From the NCBI GenBank assembly GCA_902806575.1, contig CADCXD010000001.1:1-64000 (forward strand): a stretch of DNA of 64,000 nucleotides, written 5' to 3'. Positions 26,030 through 36,658 of this stretch are shown here, one piece after another. Within the stretch, counting starts at the first letter, position 1, and each line of letters starts with the position of its first letter. A program made the position numbers and the translations under genes. A model generated the notes under the pieces. That model was given only the letters and a program-made list of their open reading frames with translations, did not search any database and was not told the DNA's origin. The stretch is from Jackrogersella multiformis. Lineage: Eukaryota; Ascomycota; Sordariomycetes; Xylariales; Hypoxylaceae.

Positions 26030-27665
26030 TAAAATCCTAATATAAATGTCGATATATTGTAAAAAATTATATATATATTAATAAAGAATAAATTTAATTT
26101 ATTTAAAATATTATAAAATAAATTATTAAAGTTAACGATATTAATATATTAAGATTATAATTAAATAACGTTTTTAAAAATAAATATATTAAAATAAAAA
26201 GGTTTTAAAGTTATAATATTTTATATAAATATACCTTAAAATAAGGTTAATATAAAAATTAACGTAATTTACTTAATTATATTTTTATTAAAAGTTTTAA
26301 TAAAAATTAAATTACGATATAAAGTAACGAAATTAAAAGTTATTTATTTAATTTAAGTTTATAAAAATAATAAAATCTAATTATTATTTTAATAGATTAT
26401 AATATAACGAAAGGTATTATTAATTAAACGATATTTAAAATAGTTAATATAAATAAGATAAATAATAAATTAATAATTATTTTAATATATTTATTTTAAT
26501 TTAATTTTAACGTTTATTATATCCTTAAAAAGTTAAATCTAATTTTAAATATATTATTTCGTTTATTAATATAAAATAAAATATAAAAATAAAACGAAAT
26601 TAACTTTTAAAAATATCTCGGATAAATTTATTTAGATATTTATTAAACTTACGTTAAATAATAAATTTAAAAAGAAGATATTAAAAAGTTATAATTATAA
26701 TAAATAATTAAATTATTTATATATTATTCTTTAAAAAATTAATAAAGGCAAAAATATAGTTAAATAGTTTCGATATAAATTACAAAATAATCTTATATAT
26801 TATATTAAACTAAATAATTTACGTTAATTAATAATTTTATTAACTTATATATAAAAATTATTTAATGAATTTTATAATTTAAAATATTATTTTAACCCGA
26901 AACGAATATTTTATAAATTAAAATCGATTTATATTTATAACTTTTTATAAAAGGTTTAAGAATATATTAAACATTACTTTAATTATTATAAAAACCAGAT
27001 TAAACACTCAAAGCCTTACGATAAATTAAAACCTATAAACTTATTACTTTTACTATTTTATATAGTAATTTAAAACTTTATTATAGGTTTATTAAAAGTT
27101 TTAAATAAAAAGAATATATAATTTATTAAAAGCTTTATTTACTTTAATGTAATAATGGTTATTATATATAAATTTAATAAAAAAACGATCTTAATACTTA
27201 ACAACATTAAGTATAAGGTTTATTATTAAGCCGCGTTATTCTTTAAAACGCTTATATTATTACATTAAAACATTTTATATAAAGCAATTTCAAATAAAAA
27301 CGCCAAATTTAATAATAAAATATAATAAATATTATTTACTTAATTTAAAATATTATTAACTATATTAATAAGTTATTATTTTTAAATTAATAATGTAATA
27401 AAACGATATAATTAAAAAGTTAAGGCAATAATCCGTTATTATTATTCGTTAAACGACGTACCGTAATTAAAAATAATTTTAACGTTATAATATAACCTTA
27501 ATAATATTAAATTATTAATAACCGAAAAGTTACTTAATAAATTAATATATAATTTTAAACTATAAACTATTATTACTTCGTTAAAAGTATTAAAGAACGT
27601 AATTAATTATAATATATTAAAATAATATTATTAAAAAAAAGTAAAAGAATATATTAATTTTATAA
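26030..27665 (+). repeat. Less decayed duplicate of 3052-4365
   Basis: Direct partner of 3052-4365. It is longer because of internal additions, for example a TTACTTTTACTATTTTATAT segment near 27043. It retains CA dinucleotides that are TA in the partner, giving direct evidence for RIP-type decay. Confidence 0.8.
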
Positions 27666-30600
27666 CTATTAAAATAAAGGCTCGTTACGATTTAAAACAT
27701 AACCTTATTTCTTTTAAAAAAGATAAATTAATTTACCTTAAACTATATAAAAGTTATATATTATTAAATAAACCGCCTCGAAAATAATTAATATAACGTA
27801 TTAAATCGTTGTTAATTTTAAAGTAAATCGATAAGTTTATATATAAGCTTAAATTACTTAATAATTAATAAATCTATAAAATTATATTAATAAATTAATT
27901 ATTTAAGATTCCTTAAGGAAAAGATCTTTACGTAAAAAAATAACCGTAATTAAATTAAATTATTATAAAAGAAAACGATAATAACTAAGTGTTATATAAG
28001 ATTAAAAAACTATTAAATTAATAAATAAATAAGTAAGAAAAACGCCTTATCTTTAAATATTTCGTATAATAAAAAGATTATTTATTAACTTTCGATTAAT
28101 AATATTTAAAAAACCTATTTATTTAAAATATAATAATATTATTACACGATTACGATAAAAAATACCTTTTATTACTTAATTAATTTTATATTAAATCCAT
28201 TAATAAATTATAACCCCTTAATATATAACCTTTTAAAAATATGTAAATTCTTAACGATATACCGTTAAAACTAATTAATAAATTAATATAATTAAACGTA
28301 AATAAATTAAATAATAAAATAATTTAATAAAAATATACCATTAAATTATACCGATAATAATTAACCAATTCCCTTTATTTAACTATTAACGCCGTTAAAA
28401 AAATTAACGAGATGATAAATTATAATTTTAATAAAAAGATTATTAAAAGTTATAAAACCAAGATTTATTATGACATAAAAACTATAATTTACGGATAATA
28501 TTAAAAAGAAAACGCAGGTAAATCATAAATTATTAAGTAATTACAATTAAAGTAATAATTATAATTATTATTAAAATTCTTACTTTAAAAAAGAGTTAAA
28601 TACTTTAATACTTAAATTATAATAAAATTACAGTTAAATCGAGAAAAAAAACCTAAATACTTTAATATTAAAATAACTTATAAATATATTAATACTTACT
28701 TAACGATAATAAAATATAATATACTTACTTATATTTATATTCTTTATTTATATAAACATTTTTCTTACTTACTTTTATTAAAAAAAATTTTCCTTATAAT
28801 AAAATTTTTTTTCTCTTTTTTTTCTTTTATAAACTTTAACTTTATAAAAAAAGTTTTCTCACTCGCTTTTTACTTTATAATATTTCTTATAAAAAGACTA
28901 ATATTTAACCCCTTTAAAACTTTAATTAAAAGAATTATTAATTTAATGCTTAAATAAATTTATTAACACTTATTTAATGATAAATAAATAATAATTATTA
29001 ATAAGGCATTTAAAATTATTAAAATATAAAACGGTAATAAACCTTAATAATAACGAACTTTTTAAAATAAGTTATTTATTTAAAATAATAACGATAAAAA
29101 TTTAATAAATATTACCGATTTTAAGGTATATTACGTAAAAATAATAAAAATAATATCGCTTCGTTTATAATTTAACGTTATTTTAATTATTAAAACGTTA
29201 TTAAAGATTTTAATATATAAAACCCCTTTAATAATAATCCCTTATTAAATAATTTAAAATTAACTTAAAGAGATAAGTTAATAAAGTAAAACTATTAATT
29301 AAAAAGTAAAAACTATTATTAAAATATCCTTTAAAATCTCCGATAAAAATATATTTAAGATATTTTATATTAATAAAAACGTAAAAAAAAGCGTAAAAAA
29401 AACGTTAAAACTTTTTTTAAAAAATTATATAAAAATTTAAAATTAATTAAATTAATTTAGTTAATATATAAAAACGATAATATAAAGCTAAAATTTTAAA
29501 AGGTTATAATTAATAAAATAATAATTATAATAATTAATAATAATAATAAATATAAGTTAATAATTATAATAATAATACGCATTAATTATAAAAGTTTTTT
29601 CGATTATTAAAAAATAATAATAATTAATAAAAAAACTTTTAATAAGTATCGTTAAAGTTATAACGATCGTAAAAAATACGCGTAATATTTTTATAAATTA
29701 TAAAAAAAGTATTATAAAAATTAAATTATAATTAATATTACTTATTATATTTATTATTATAATTACGTTACGAATTAAAACATTAACTTTTATGTTTAAA
29801 TTAATTATATTTATTATAAAAAAACCGATAATAATATTAATTAAAGTATCGATATTTATATTATTAAAGATTAAACTTATAATTAAAACGCGAACGTTTA
29901 ACGATTTTAATAATATACGTTTCGTTTACGAAAACACGTTATTAAATAATAATAACGATAAAAAGAAAGATAATATTAATATACTTAATATACTTATTAA
30001 ACGTTAAAAATTAATTTAATAAGATTAATTTAATAAGATAATAACTTATAATTAACGAAAACGTTAGTTTTTTTTTCTGTTAAAAAGGTGTTATAAAAAG
30101 CCATAATTACATGGTTTATAGTTAAAATAATAACTCGTACGTTAAAAATAACCCGTGTTTTATACTTATTAATTATTTTTTAAAATATTAACTTTACTTT
30201 TATTTTTTTTAATAATAATTATTTTAAAACCTTTATTTTAACTTATTAATGCATAATAATTATTACGCGAGTTATTTTTTAAAAAAGCTTAATTATTTTT
30301 TTATTTTATTACTTTTTATTACTTTTTATTTTTTTTAAATCTTTTTAATATTTTTTAATATTTTTTATTACTTTTTATTACTTTTAAATATATTTTTAAA
30401 AATTTAAATTATTATTATTTAATATTTTTTAAATCGTTACGATTTTATAATATTTCTTTTATTTATAAATTTCAATTTAATAATAATTATAATATATTTA
30501 TATTTATTTAAATATTTTTATAAATATTTTAAAAAAATTATTATTATAATTAATTTAATATAAATTTAATCGTAATATATTTAATTAATATTAAATAATA

Positions 30601-30790
30601 AAAAATAAAATTAAATATATATAAATATTTACGTTTATATAAAAATTTATATAATAAAAATTATATTAATATTTTTTCGTTTTATTTTATTAATTTATTA
30701 ATTTAAATTTTAATTAAATTTACTTTAATATAATAACTTTTTATAAATTTAAAATATAATTACGATAAATTAAAAGTTTTTAATAAAGTT
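27666..30790. other. AT-rich tract without gene
   Basis: Decayed DNA up to the composition boundary. A triplet-periodic stretch lies at about 29510-29760 and TTTTTATTAC-type tandem runs at about 30300-30390. A 71-codon frame at 29792-30007 is Ile/Lys/Asn-rich and has no support. Confidence 0.6.
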
Positions 30791-31324
30791 TTATAGGGAA
30801 TTTTTTAATCGGGTATATCGGGAAAAAAATTATATCGACATAATAACCCTCGATAAACTCGGGTAAAAGGTCGGTTAACTTTAACCTTGATAAGCAACCA
30901 CGACCAACCACCTTTATCGTCTTGACCGCTAAATAGTGTGGTTGTAACCCCTCCTTAACCCTTGTAAGCTAAAGGAAAATATTTTTCTTCTCATTGGAAG
31001 CCGTTAACCTTTTCAACATTACTCTTAAACATGCCTGCCACTTAACCTATCGTAATTTTTTCCCTCTTCCACTTTTCCATGTCATGCATGCACCAACTGA
31101 ATGAATGATTGAATGAACAATTAATTAATGAATTAATCAATTGATTGATACCTATTTTCCTTCTTTCAATTCTGTTATTTGATTGATCGAGATACCCAGA
31201 AAAGCAAGCATCGTTCAGTAGAAAGAAGCTTCCTTCTAGAATCACCTCATTCACCCGACAGCTTACCAGCACTCTCAATTTGCAACCAGAATATTGTCCG
31301 CCTCGTAACTTTCACCACGACGAC
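30791..31324. other. Composition boundary and promoter region
   Basis: Base composition changes within about 150 bases from AT-rich repeat to mixed sequence: GGGTATATCGGG near 30810, then GGTCGGTTAACTTTAACC near 30870. The part from about 30900 is the presumed promoter and 5' leader of the coiled-coil gene. Short ATTGATT/AATGAATG reiterations lie at 31098-31190. Confidence 0.6.
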
Positions 31325-32890
31325 ATGGGTAACGTACTTTCTGCCTTCTCTAGCGTCGCTGCTCTCGCCCAAGAAGAGAGAGAGGCCATAGAAAAGAAGA
31401 TTACCGAAAGAGATGACAACATCAACACCCTCGAGAAGGATCTGGCTGCCAAAGAAGAGGAGCTTGTCGATGCTAAGAAAGAACTCGCCAAAACCTCAGA
31501 GGAAGTAGAAGCCCTACGAAAAAAGGTCGACGAACTGGAAGCGCAAATCACGACGGCGAAGCAGGATAACCAGGAAAAGATTGACAAGCTCCAGGGTGAA
31601 CTGAAACAAGCAACTTCCGACTCCTCTCAGCAGCATCGTGATCTCGAGGAGACCGCTTCCACTCGGGCTCAGGAACTCGAGCAGGCACGTGCCCAGCTGT
31701 CCCTGTTAGAGGAGAAGCTGAACTCCTTGCAGCAGGAGAAGAACTCCTTAAGCGAGGAGCTCTCGGCTTCCAAGCAAGAATTAGCTGATACAGTCGAGCA
31801 ACGAAACTCTTTGGAGGCTTCGTTGAAGGAGGATTTGGCCTCTGCCAAGGAGGAATTACTTATCTCAAGCAAGAAGTATGACGCACTGCAAAGTGACTAC
31901 AGCAAACTGACGGAGGAGCTCGTGTCTGTGAAAACGAGTCGGGACGAACAGGAGGACACTCTCGTCAAATCCCAGAACGAGTACAAGAATCTCGAGGAAG
32001 CACACCATCAGCTCAAGAAGGCATCCGACGAGGAAATATCCTCGGCAAAGAACAGCCTAACAGAGATACATCAGAAGCACGATGACCTGCAACAAACACA
32101 TGATCGAGTGAAAGCGGAGTCCGAAGAGAAACTCGCTAGCGCGGAGAAGGATGTAGTTGAGTGGAAGACAAAGCACGAGTCGTTGCGAAGCGAGTACGAC
32201 ATCCTTACCAAGGAAATAGCTGCTGCGAAGGAAGATGGTGCCGCCAGTGAAGATAAGAGGAAGGCACTCGAACAAGCACACGAGGCCGAGCTGCAGCAGT
32301 TCCGCGCCGACATAGAGAAGTTGCAGCAGAATATAATCGCTCTAGAGGCAAGCCAGGGAACGCTTAAGGCTGACCATGCGACTGAGCTTGAAGGTGCCAA
32401 GCAAGAAGCATCGAAATGGCAAGACAAGTTGAAGTCTGCTGAGGATGAGCAAGAGAAGTTGCAGAAGCAGAATGACGAACAATCAAGTCAGATTTCCGGT
32501 CTTCAAGATCAGGTCGAGAAGGCAAATGCCAAGGCAGCAAAGGTCGACGATGATTTCAAGGCGGCACAGACTGTACGTCATTTCCGAAATGTCTCTGACC
32601 TGACCTTTTCGGACTGATACTAATTACAATCGTAGGAGACAATCGCTCTCGAGACGAAGCTCAGCGAGCTGGAGTCCGGCAGGCGGCAGGATCAACAGGT
32701 TCAATCTGACCTGAGCGCCAAACTGGAGGAAGCCCAAACCGCCGTTTCTCGCCTGGAGGACGAGAAGAAAGAGGCCGAGGAGACAGCAGAAGTCCTCAAG
32801 AAAGAGATCCAGCAACTGAAGGACGAGGCTTCGGCACCGCAGGCCAACGGTACTGCGGAGAGCAAGGGGACGGAAGAAGTTACTGCCTAG
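31325..32890 (+). CDS. Myristoylated coiled-coil protein (predicted)
   Basis: Two exons, 31325-32572 and 32636-32890, give 500 residues. The intron starts GTACGT, has a TACTAAT branch site and ends CGTAG, in phase 0. An upstream in-frame TTG (31280) is not a start; the first ATG is 31325 and gives MGNVLS, which fits the N-myristoylation rule (Gly2, Ser6). From about residue 20 the whole protein is a highly charged Glu/Lys/Gln/Leu heptad-type coiled coil, ending in a short Ala/Gly/Thr tail. It probably forms a membrane-attached coiled-coil rod or tether. No enzymatic motif is present. Resemblance to myosin tail or SMC proteins would be compositional only, so no orthologue is named. Confidence 0.85.
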
Positions 32891-33398
32891 TCTCGTTAAT
32901 TATCCTCCGATGCCGTGGTTGCGTTATTGCCGGACGATGGAGACAGGCGGCACTATCGATTATGCTCGTTACGATGAAGGAACTTTAATGTTAATGCCAG
33001 ACAAAATGTTTTGTAACGTTATGCCAATCTTTCGATAGAAAGCAAAGGGGCTGCTGGGTTTGAGGGCTAGGCACAAGCGTTAGCCTCGGCTGTGAATATT
33101 AGAGGCTTCGTACTTGGACTTATCACCCGCTATACCATTGAAGAAACATACTTCGGTTGATGAGGATGAACTGATGAGGATGTTAATGAAAACTTGATGA
33201 GTGATAGCAGCACTCGGACCTGTCTTCTTAACTTCAGTTGGACGTATAGTGACTCTCGGCCGAGTCGAAGCTATTATAGGTCAACGGAGATAATCGCCGT
33301 TCATGTACACATATGCCTCGTTATATCTACTTGTAGTCATTGGTGTATTAAGTTTGCATCGGCTTCTACCTCTGATCTATTTGTTCTAGCTCAGCGTA

Positions 33399-34961
33399 TT
33401 AACCGCAGGCAGGCTCGTCTATAGCGGAATTGGTTGTTATCCGACTAGGCTTCCCGCCATATGCTCCGCCGTCGAGGATAACGGCCTCATTGTTGTCGAG
33501 ATCATCTTGAACTCTCCTCCACCGTGTCACTCTAGGGTCGCGACCTTCCAGCCGCGCCCCCTTACCCTTGGCATCAAAGACTGGCTTCATCAATGGTCCC
33601 AATAAGGGATTCTTGCTAAAAGCCCCGCCAGTGCCGCCTCCTCGGTTAGCGCTGGTCTCTTCTAAAACCGTGTCGACTGGTATATCGTCTTCTTCGGGGG
33701 TCTCTGGTCGCTCAATGGCAGCCATCTTTCTAACCACCTTGCCGCCAACTAGATCAATACTGACAATCTGTCGTCGTTTTTCATAGTCCGGCCGGGCATT
33801 CCATTCCATTTCCCTCAGGACTTTTTGCTGGCGTTTTAATTCTCGAGCCCTTTCTTCGGGAGTGGCCCATATATTGCTGCCGACTCCTGCCATTGCTCTG
33901 CTGATATCGAAATCTGCAGCTTCGTCCCTGACTGTGGTTCGCCGTGCATTCTGGGCTTGAAAGCTTAGAAGACGGTCTCTGTGCTCCAAGGCTTTTGCCT
34001 GTGCCTCACTATTCTCGCCGGGGGCGTCTCTAGGTTTGGAGAAGGGGGCGGGCTTCTTCGATACTTCGGCTTTCTTGTGAGCGTCCCGGTCGGCAGCCAT
34101 CCTTTCTCGGCCGCGCTCATCGCGCAGCTCGCGGATCATTAATTGTACCTCGGCCGAAGACAGGAGAGGGGTTCCGCAGAATGTGCAAGGACCGAGTCCC
34201 TCCTTTACGCATGTGACCTTACCGCAATTCAGGCAGTTCGGTGCAGCAGCTAGGAGAGGATGCCTAGCAGCAACACAATTACATCTTCTAGCTGCGTCAT
34301 CAGTTCCTTGACCAGGGTTGGTGGTCATCTCAAGGACGCGAATGGCATCGTCTAAGTCTGCTAAGGCCGTAGACGCGCCGTGCATAGCAGTACCTCCGGA
34401 AATGTGAACCTTGGCTTTCGGAGCAGGAGTTGAAGGACGTGAAGTGGGCGTAGATCTCGGCTTAGATTTTCGGACATCAGATATCAGATGACCTGCGGCC
34501 GAGGGAGGTAGCTTCGGTGGCGGAGGAGCTGTAGATTGCTGAGACAAGGGCTTCTTCAGGACTCCGGATGATCCTGATGCTGTGGAGGGGCTGGGACGCC
34601 GAGATATGTAGTCGCTTTCGACATCCTTGCTGTATGTCGTGCCAGGTACGGGACCTAGATTGGTGACTTGACGCGGTGCAGGAGTATGCAACTGAGCCTT
34701 TTGCTTCTTGGGCGCTCTCGCCGGTCTCGGCACCGGTTCAATGGCTGACGATGGTCTGCCAGATGTTGCCGCAGAGACTTTTGGGTCCTGTCTTTTTGAA
34801 TTGAAGTTAGCTATGAAGTCGATAGCCTCTGGCGACTCGCCGAGAAAATTGCGAAAGTGTTCGACAGCTTCCGACTTGGACAGGTTGGCCGCATAGTCCA
34901 GAATCTGCTTCAGCTCGCCGTCGGGCAGAGGAAGTAATCTAGAAAGCTGAGTGACCGACAT
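33399..34961 (-). CDS. RQT4: ASC-1/TRIP4-type zinc-finger protein (Rqt4-like)
   Basis: Single exon of 520 residues starting at an ATG. Residues 227-262 contain Cys227, Cys229, His234, Cys243, Cys246, Cys251, Cys259 and Cys262, exactly the C2HC5 finger of activating signal cointegrator 1 (TRIP4). In yeast the relative, Rqt4, belongs to the complex that splits collided ribosomes with the helicase Slh1. The N-terminal 60 residues form a helical ubiquitin-binding-like region; residues 60-190 are a Pro/Ser-rich linker; the C-terminal third carries the conserved fungal GGAFSKNPLLGPLMKP-type segment. It converges with the coiled-coil gene and diverges from the glycoside hydrolase gene. The family call is firm; the ribosome-rescue role is inferred from relatives. 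Confidence 0.85.
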   Translation of the reverse strand: MSVTQLSRLLPLPDGELKQILDYAANLSKSEAVEHFRNFLGESPEAIDFIANFNSKRQDPKVSAATSGRPSSAIEPVPRPARAPKKQKAQLHTPAPRQVTNLGPVPGTTYSKDVESDYISRRPSPSTASGSSGVLKKPLSQQSTAPPPPKLPPSAAGHLISDVRKSKPRSTPTSRPSTPAPKAKVHISGGTAMHGASTALADLDDAIRVLEMTTNPGQGTDDAARRCNCVAARHPLLAAAPNCLNCGKVTCVKEGLGPCTFCGTPLLSSAEVQLMIRELRDERGRERMAADRDAHKKAEVSKKPAPFSKPRDAPGENSEAQAKALEHRDRLLSFQAQNARRTTVRDEAADFDISRAMAGVGSNIWATPEERARELKRQQKVLREMEWNARPDYEKRRQIVSIDLVGGKVVRKMAAIERPETPEEDDIPVDTVLEETSANRGGGTGGAFSKNPLLGPLMKPVFDAKGKGARLEGRDPRVTRWRRVQDDLDNNEAVILDGGAYGGKPSRITTNSAIDEPACG

Positions 34962-35159
34962 AGTTATTTAACATAAAGCCAACATGGATATTGTAGAGAC
35001 TTTTAGTAAATTTCTATCTAGTAATATGATATACGTGAGATGAGATTCGAAAAAAAAGAAGAAGAAGAAAGGATATTTCTAGGTTCATGTAGGTAAAATG
35101 TTATGTAAAATGTTACAAGTAAACTGTATCCTGCTTCTAAGGTGCATAATCTATGTGCA

Positions 35160-35350
35160 TATGTACCTAAGGAGGTACCTGTTTAAGCTGCGGGATCTTA
35201 CCTACCTACATACATGTAGGTATTTACCTATGTATGTACCTACCCCTAGGTACCTAGGTACATATAAGTAATAGCTGACGCAAGCCAACCTTAAAAACGG
35301 AATACCGACCTCAGGAACTCGTATATCTATTGGTACCTAGGTACCTAACT
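35160..35350. repeat. TACCTAGGTA-type motif array
   Basis: Repeated overlapping TACCTA, CCTAGG, GGTACC and TAGGTA words, self-complementary, including GTACCTACCCCTAGGTACCTAG-like runs. Intergenic. Confidence 0.85.
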
Positions 35351-36049
35351 TCACTTTACCACTTTTATAACAGCAATCCTTTAGTTTAATGCACCAGTAT
35401 GTCTGACGTATTGTATTTCGAGCACTCGCTGGATACTCAATACAGGTATATACTTGTTATATCTGTAAGGACCTAAATATAAGGTTGCTTCGGGTTAAAG
35501 CTGGTCGAAATAATGCAACCTCTTCTTGATCACGTTGTAACAGGTAGCGTAGCGAACGTTCTAGATTTCACTCGTGGTACTGGTAGTGTCATCAGGTAGT
35601 TCTCGGGGCTGCTCGGGCAATCCAAATAGGATCAAGAAAAAACATGGAAGCATCCATTACTATGTACACTGCCTGGTTATTATACTGCCTCTCGAACAGC
35701 ATTCGGCTACACTAGATAGCAATATGGCAGGATTTAAATCGTGGTGGCTGCGGTAGGGCAGGCTGCGGTGTATTTTTGCTTCGGCATGTGAAGTGATCAT
35801 TCCCATGACGCTAAGCGCATGACAATCCCGTCTTCGACCACATGCGACTTTTCCTCCCACCTACCTAAGTAGGAAACGACATGGATATTATATGAATGTT
35901 AAAGCTGGAGGTTTGGAGGGCTACATAAAGATGGCGTTGGTACTTTTATTCAGGCAGATCATAGATCGTCGTTCAGGGATTAAATACAACTACACTACAC
36001 TACCTAGACGTTAAGCAGATCAATGCTGATAAATATTAAAATATACTAC

Positions 36050-36265
36050 CTACACTAGGTACCTACCTCCTAGGTATATGTCTCTCTGTCTTGTTAGAAC
36101 TCCACCTCCAGTCGATGAGAGCACGCGGCTAACGACTTTTATAAATACCTAGGTACCTACCTCTACATGTACCTAGGTATCCATAATGGATTAGGTTAGG
36201 TACATACATACATACCTAGATAGGTAGGTATCCGTGGATATACATTACCTACATAGGTACCTAAG
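36050..36265. repeat. TACCTAGGTA-type motif array
   Basis: A second dense cluster of the same word, with ACATACATAC interruptions, upstream of the glycoside hydrolase gene. Confidence 0.85.
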
Positions 36266-36658
36266 CAGCTAAGGTATAAGGTTCCCCGCAATCTCATCCC
36301 ATCCCATCCATCCCATCCACCATCAATCCGGTAACGTGGGGTAACTGCCCCTGAATTCAGTGACGTCGCCCGCCGTTTTGATTACCTACCCCTGAGGTAC
36401 CTAGCCAGCAGAAACTTGGAACTCTACACCACCTGGGCACCGTTCTGCAGCCTTATACACTACATACATACATTGTAGTCTTGCATCTACACGCACTTGA
36501 CACCTAGTACCTAGGTATCGATCTAGGTTGATCGGAGATTAATATTCGTCCAATCTTGGTCGTGCCAATTGGAGTTCGTCGATTCATGCAGGATCAATAC
36601 ATACCTAGGTACATAGGCCTCGAGGTTGCTCGAGGTAGCGTATACCTTTGCACATGAA

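Larger units (their letters stand above)
1..30800. repeat. RIP-degraded AT-rich repeat block
   Basis: Almost pure A/T with stop codons in every frame. The remaining C and G lie mostly in CG, CT, CC, AG and GG contexts, while CA and TG are scarce, which is the footprint of repeat-induced point mutation. Where two diverged copies can be compared (3052-4365 and 26030-27665) the less decayed copy has CA where the other has TA. No open frame longer than about 80 codons exists, and those present are low-complexity Ile/Asn/Lys translations. The block is a nest of decayed mobile elements; separate entries list the substructures that can be read. It runs off the left edge of the window. It could be pericentromeric or another heterochromatic island; no telomere repeat is present. 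Confidence 0.93.
34962..36658. other. Divergent promoter region with CCTAGG arrays
   Basis: No gene. Dense TACCTAGGTA-type words at about 35160-35350, 36050-36260 and 36500-36620. A purine-rich run (GAAGAAGAAGAAAGG) lies near 35058. Upstream of both RQT4 and the glycoside hydrolase. Confidence 0.7.

Noticed and set aside
31280..31324. Upstream extension of the coiled-coil protein
   Set aside because: The extension begins at TTG; the first ATG (31325) gives a conserved-looking myristoylation start.
33160..33200. Possible hammerhead ribozyme (CTGATGA ... GAAA)
   Set aside because: The bases between CTGATGA and GAAA cannot form stem II and no stems I/III or cleavage triplet are present.
33370..33430. 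tRNA-like CTAGCTCAGCG words
   Set aside because: No cloverleaf can be drawn; the words fall at the 3' end of the zinc-finger gene.
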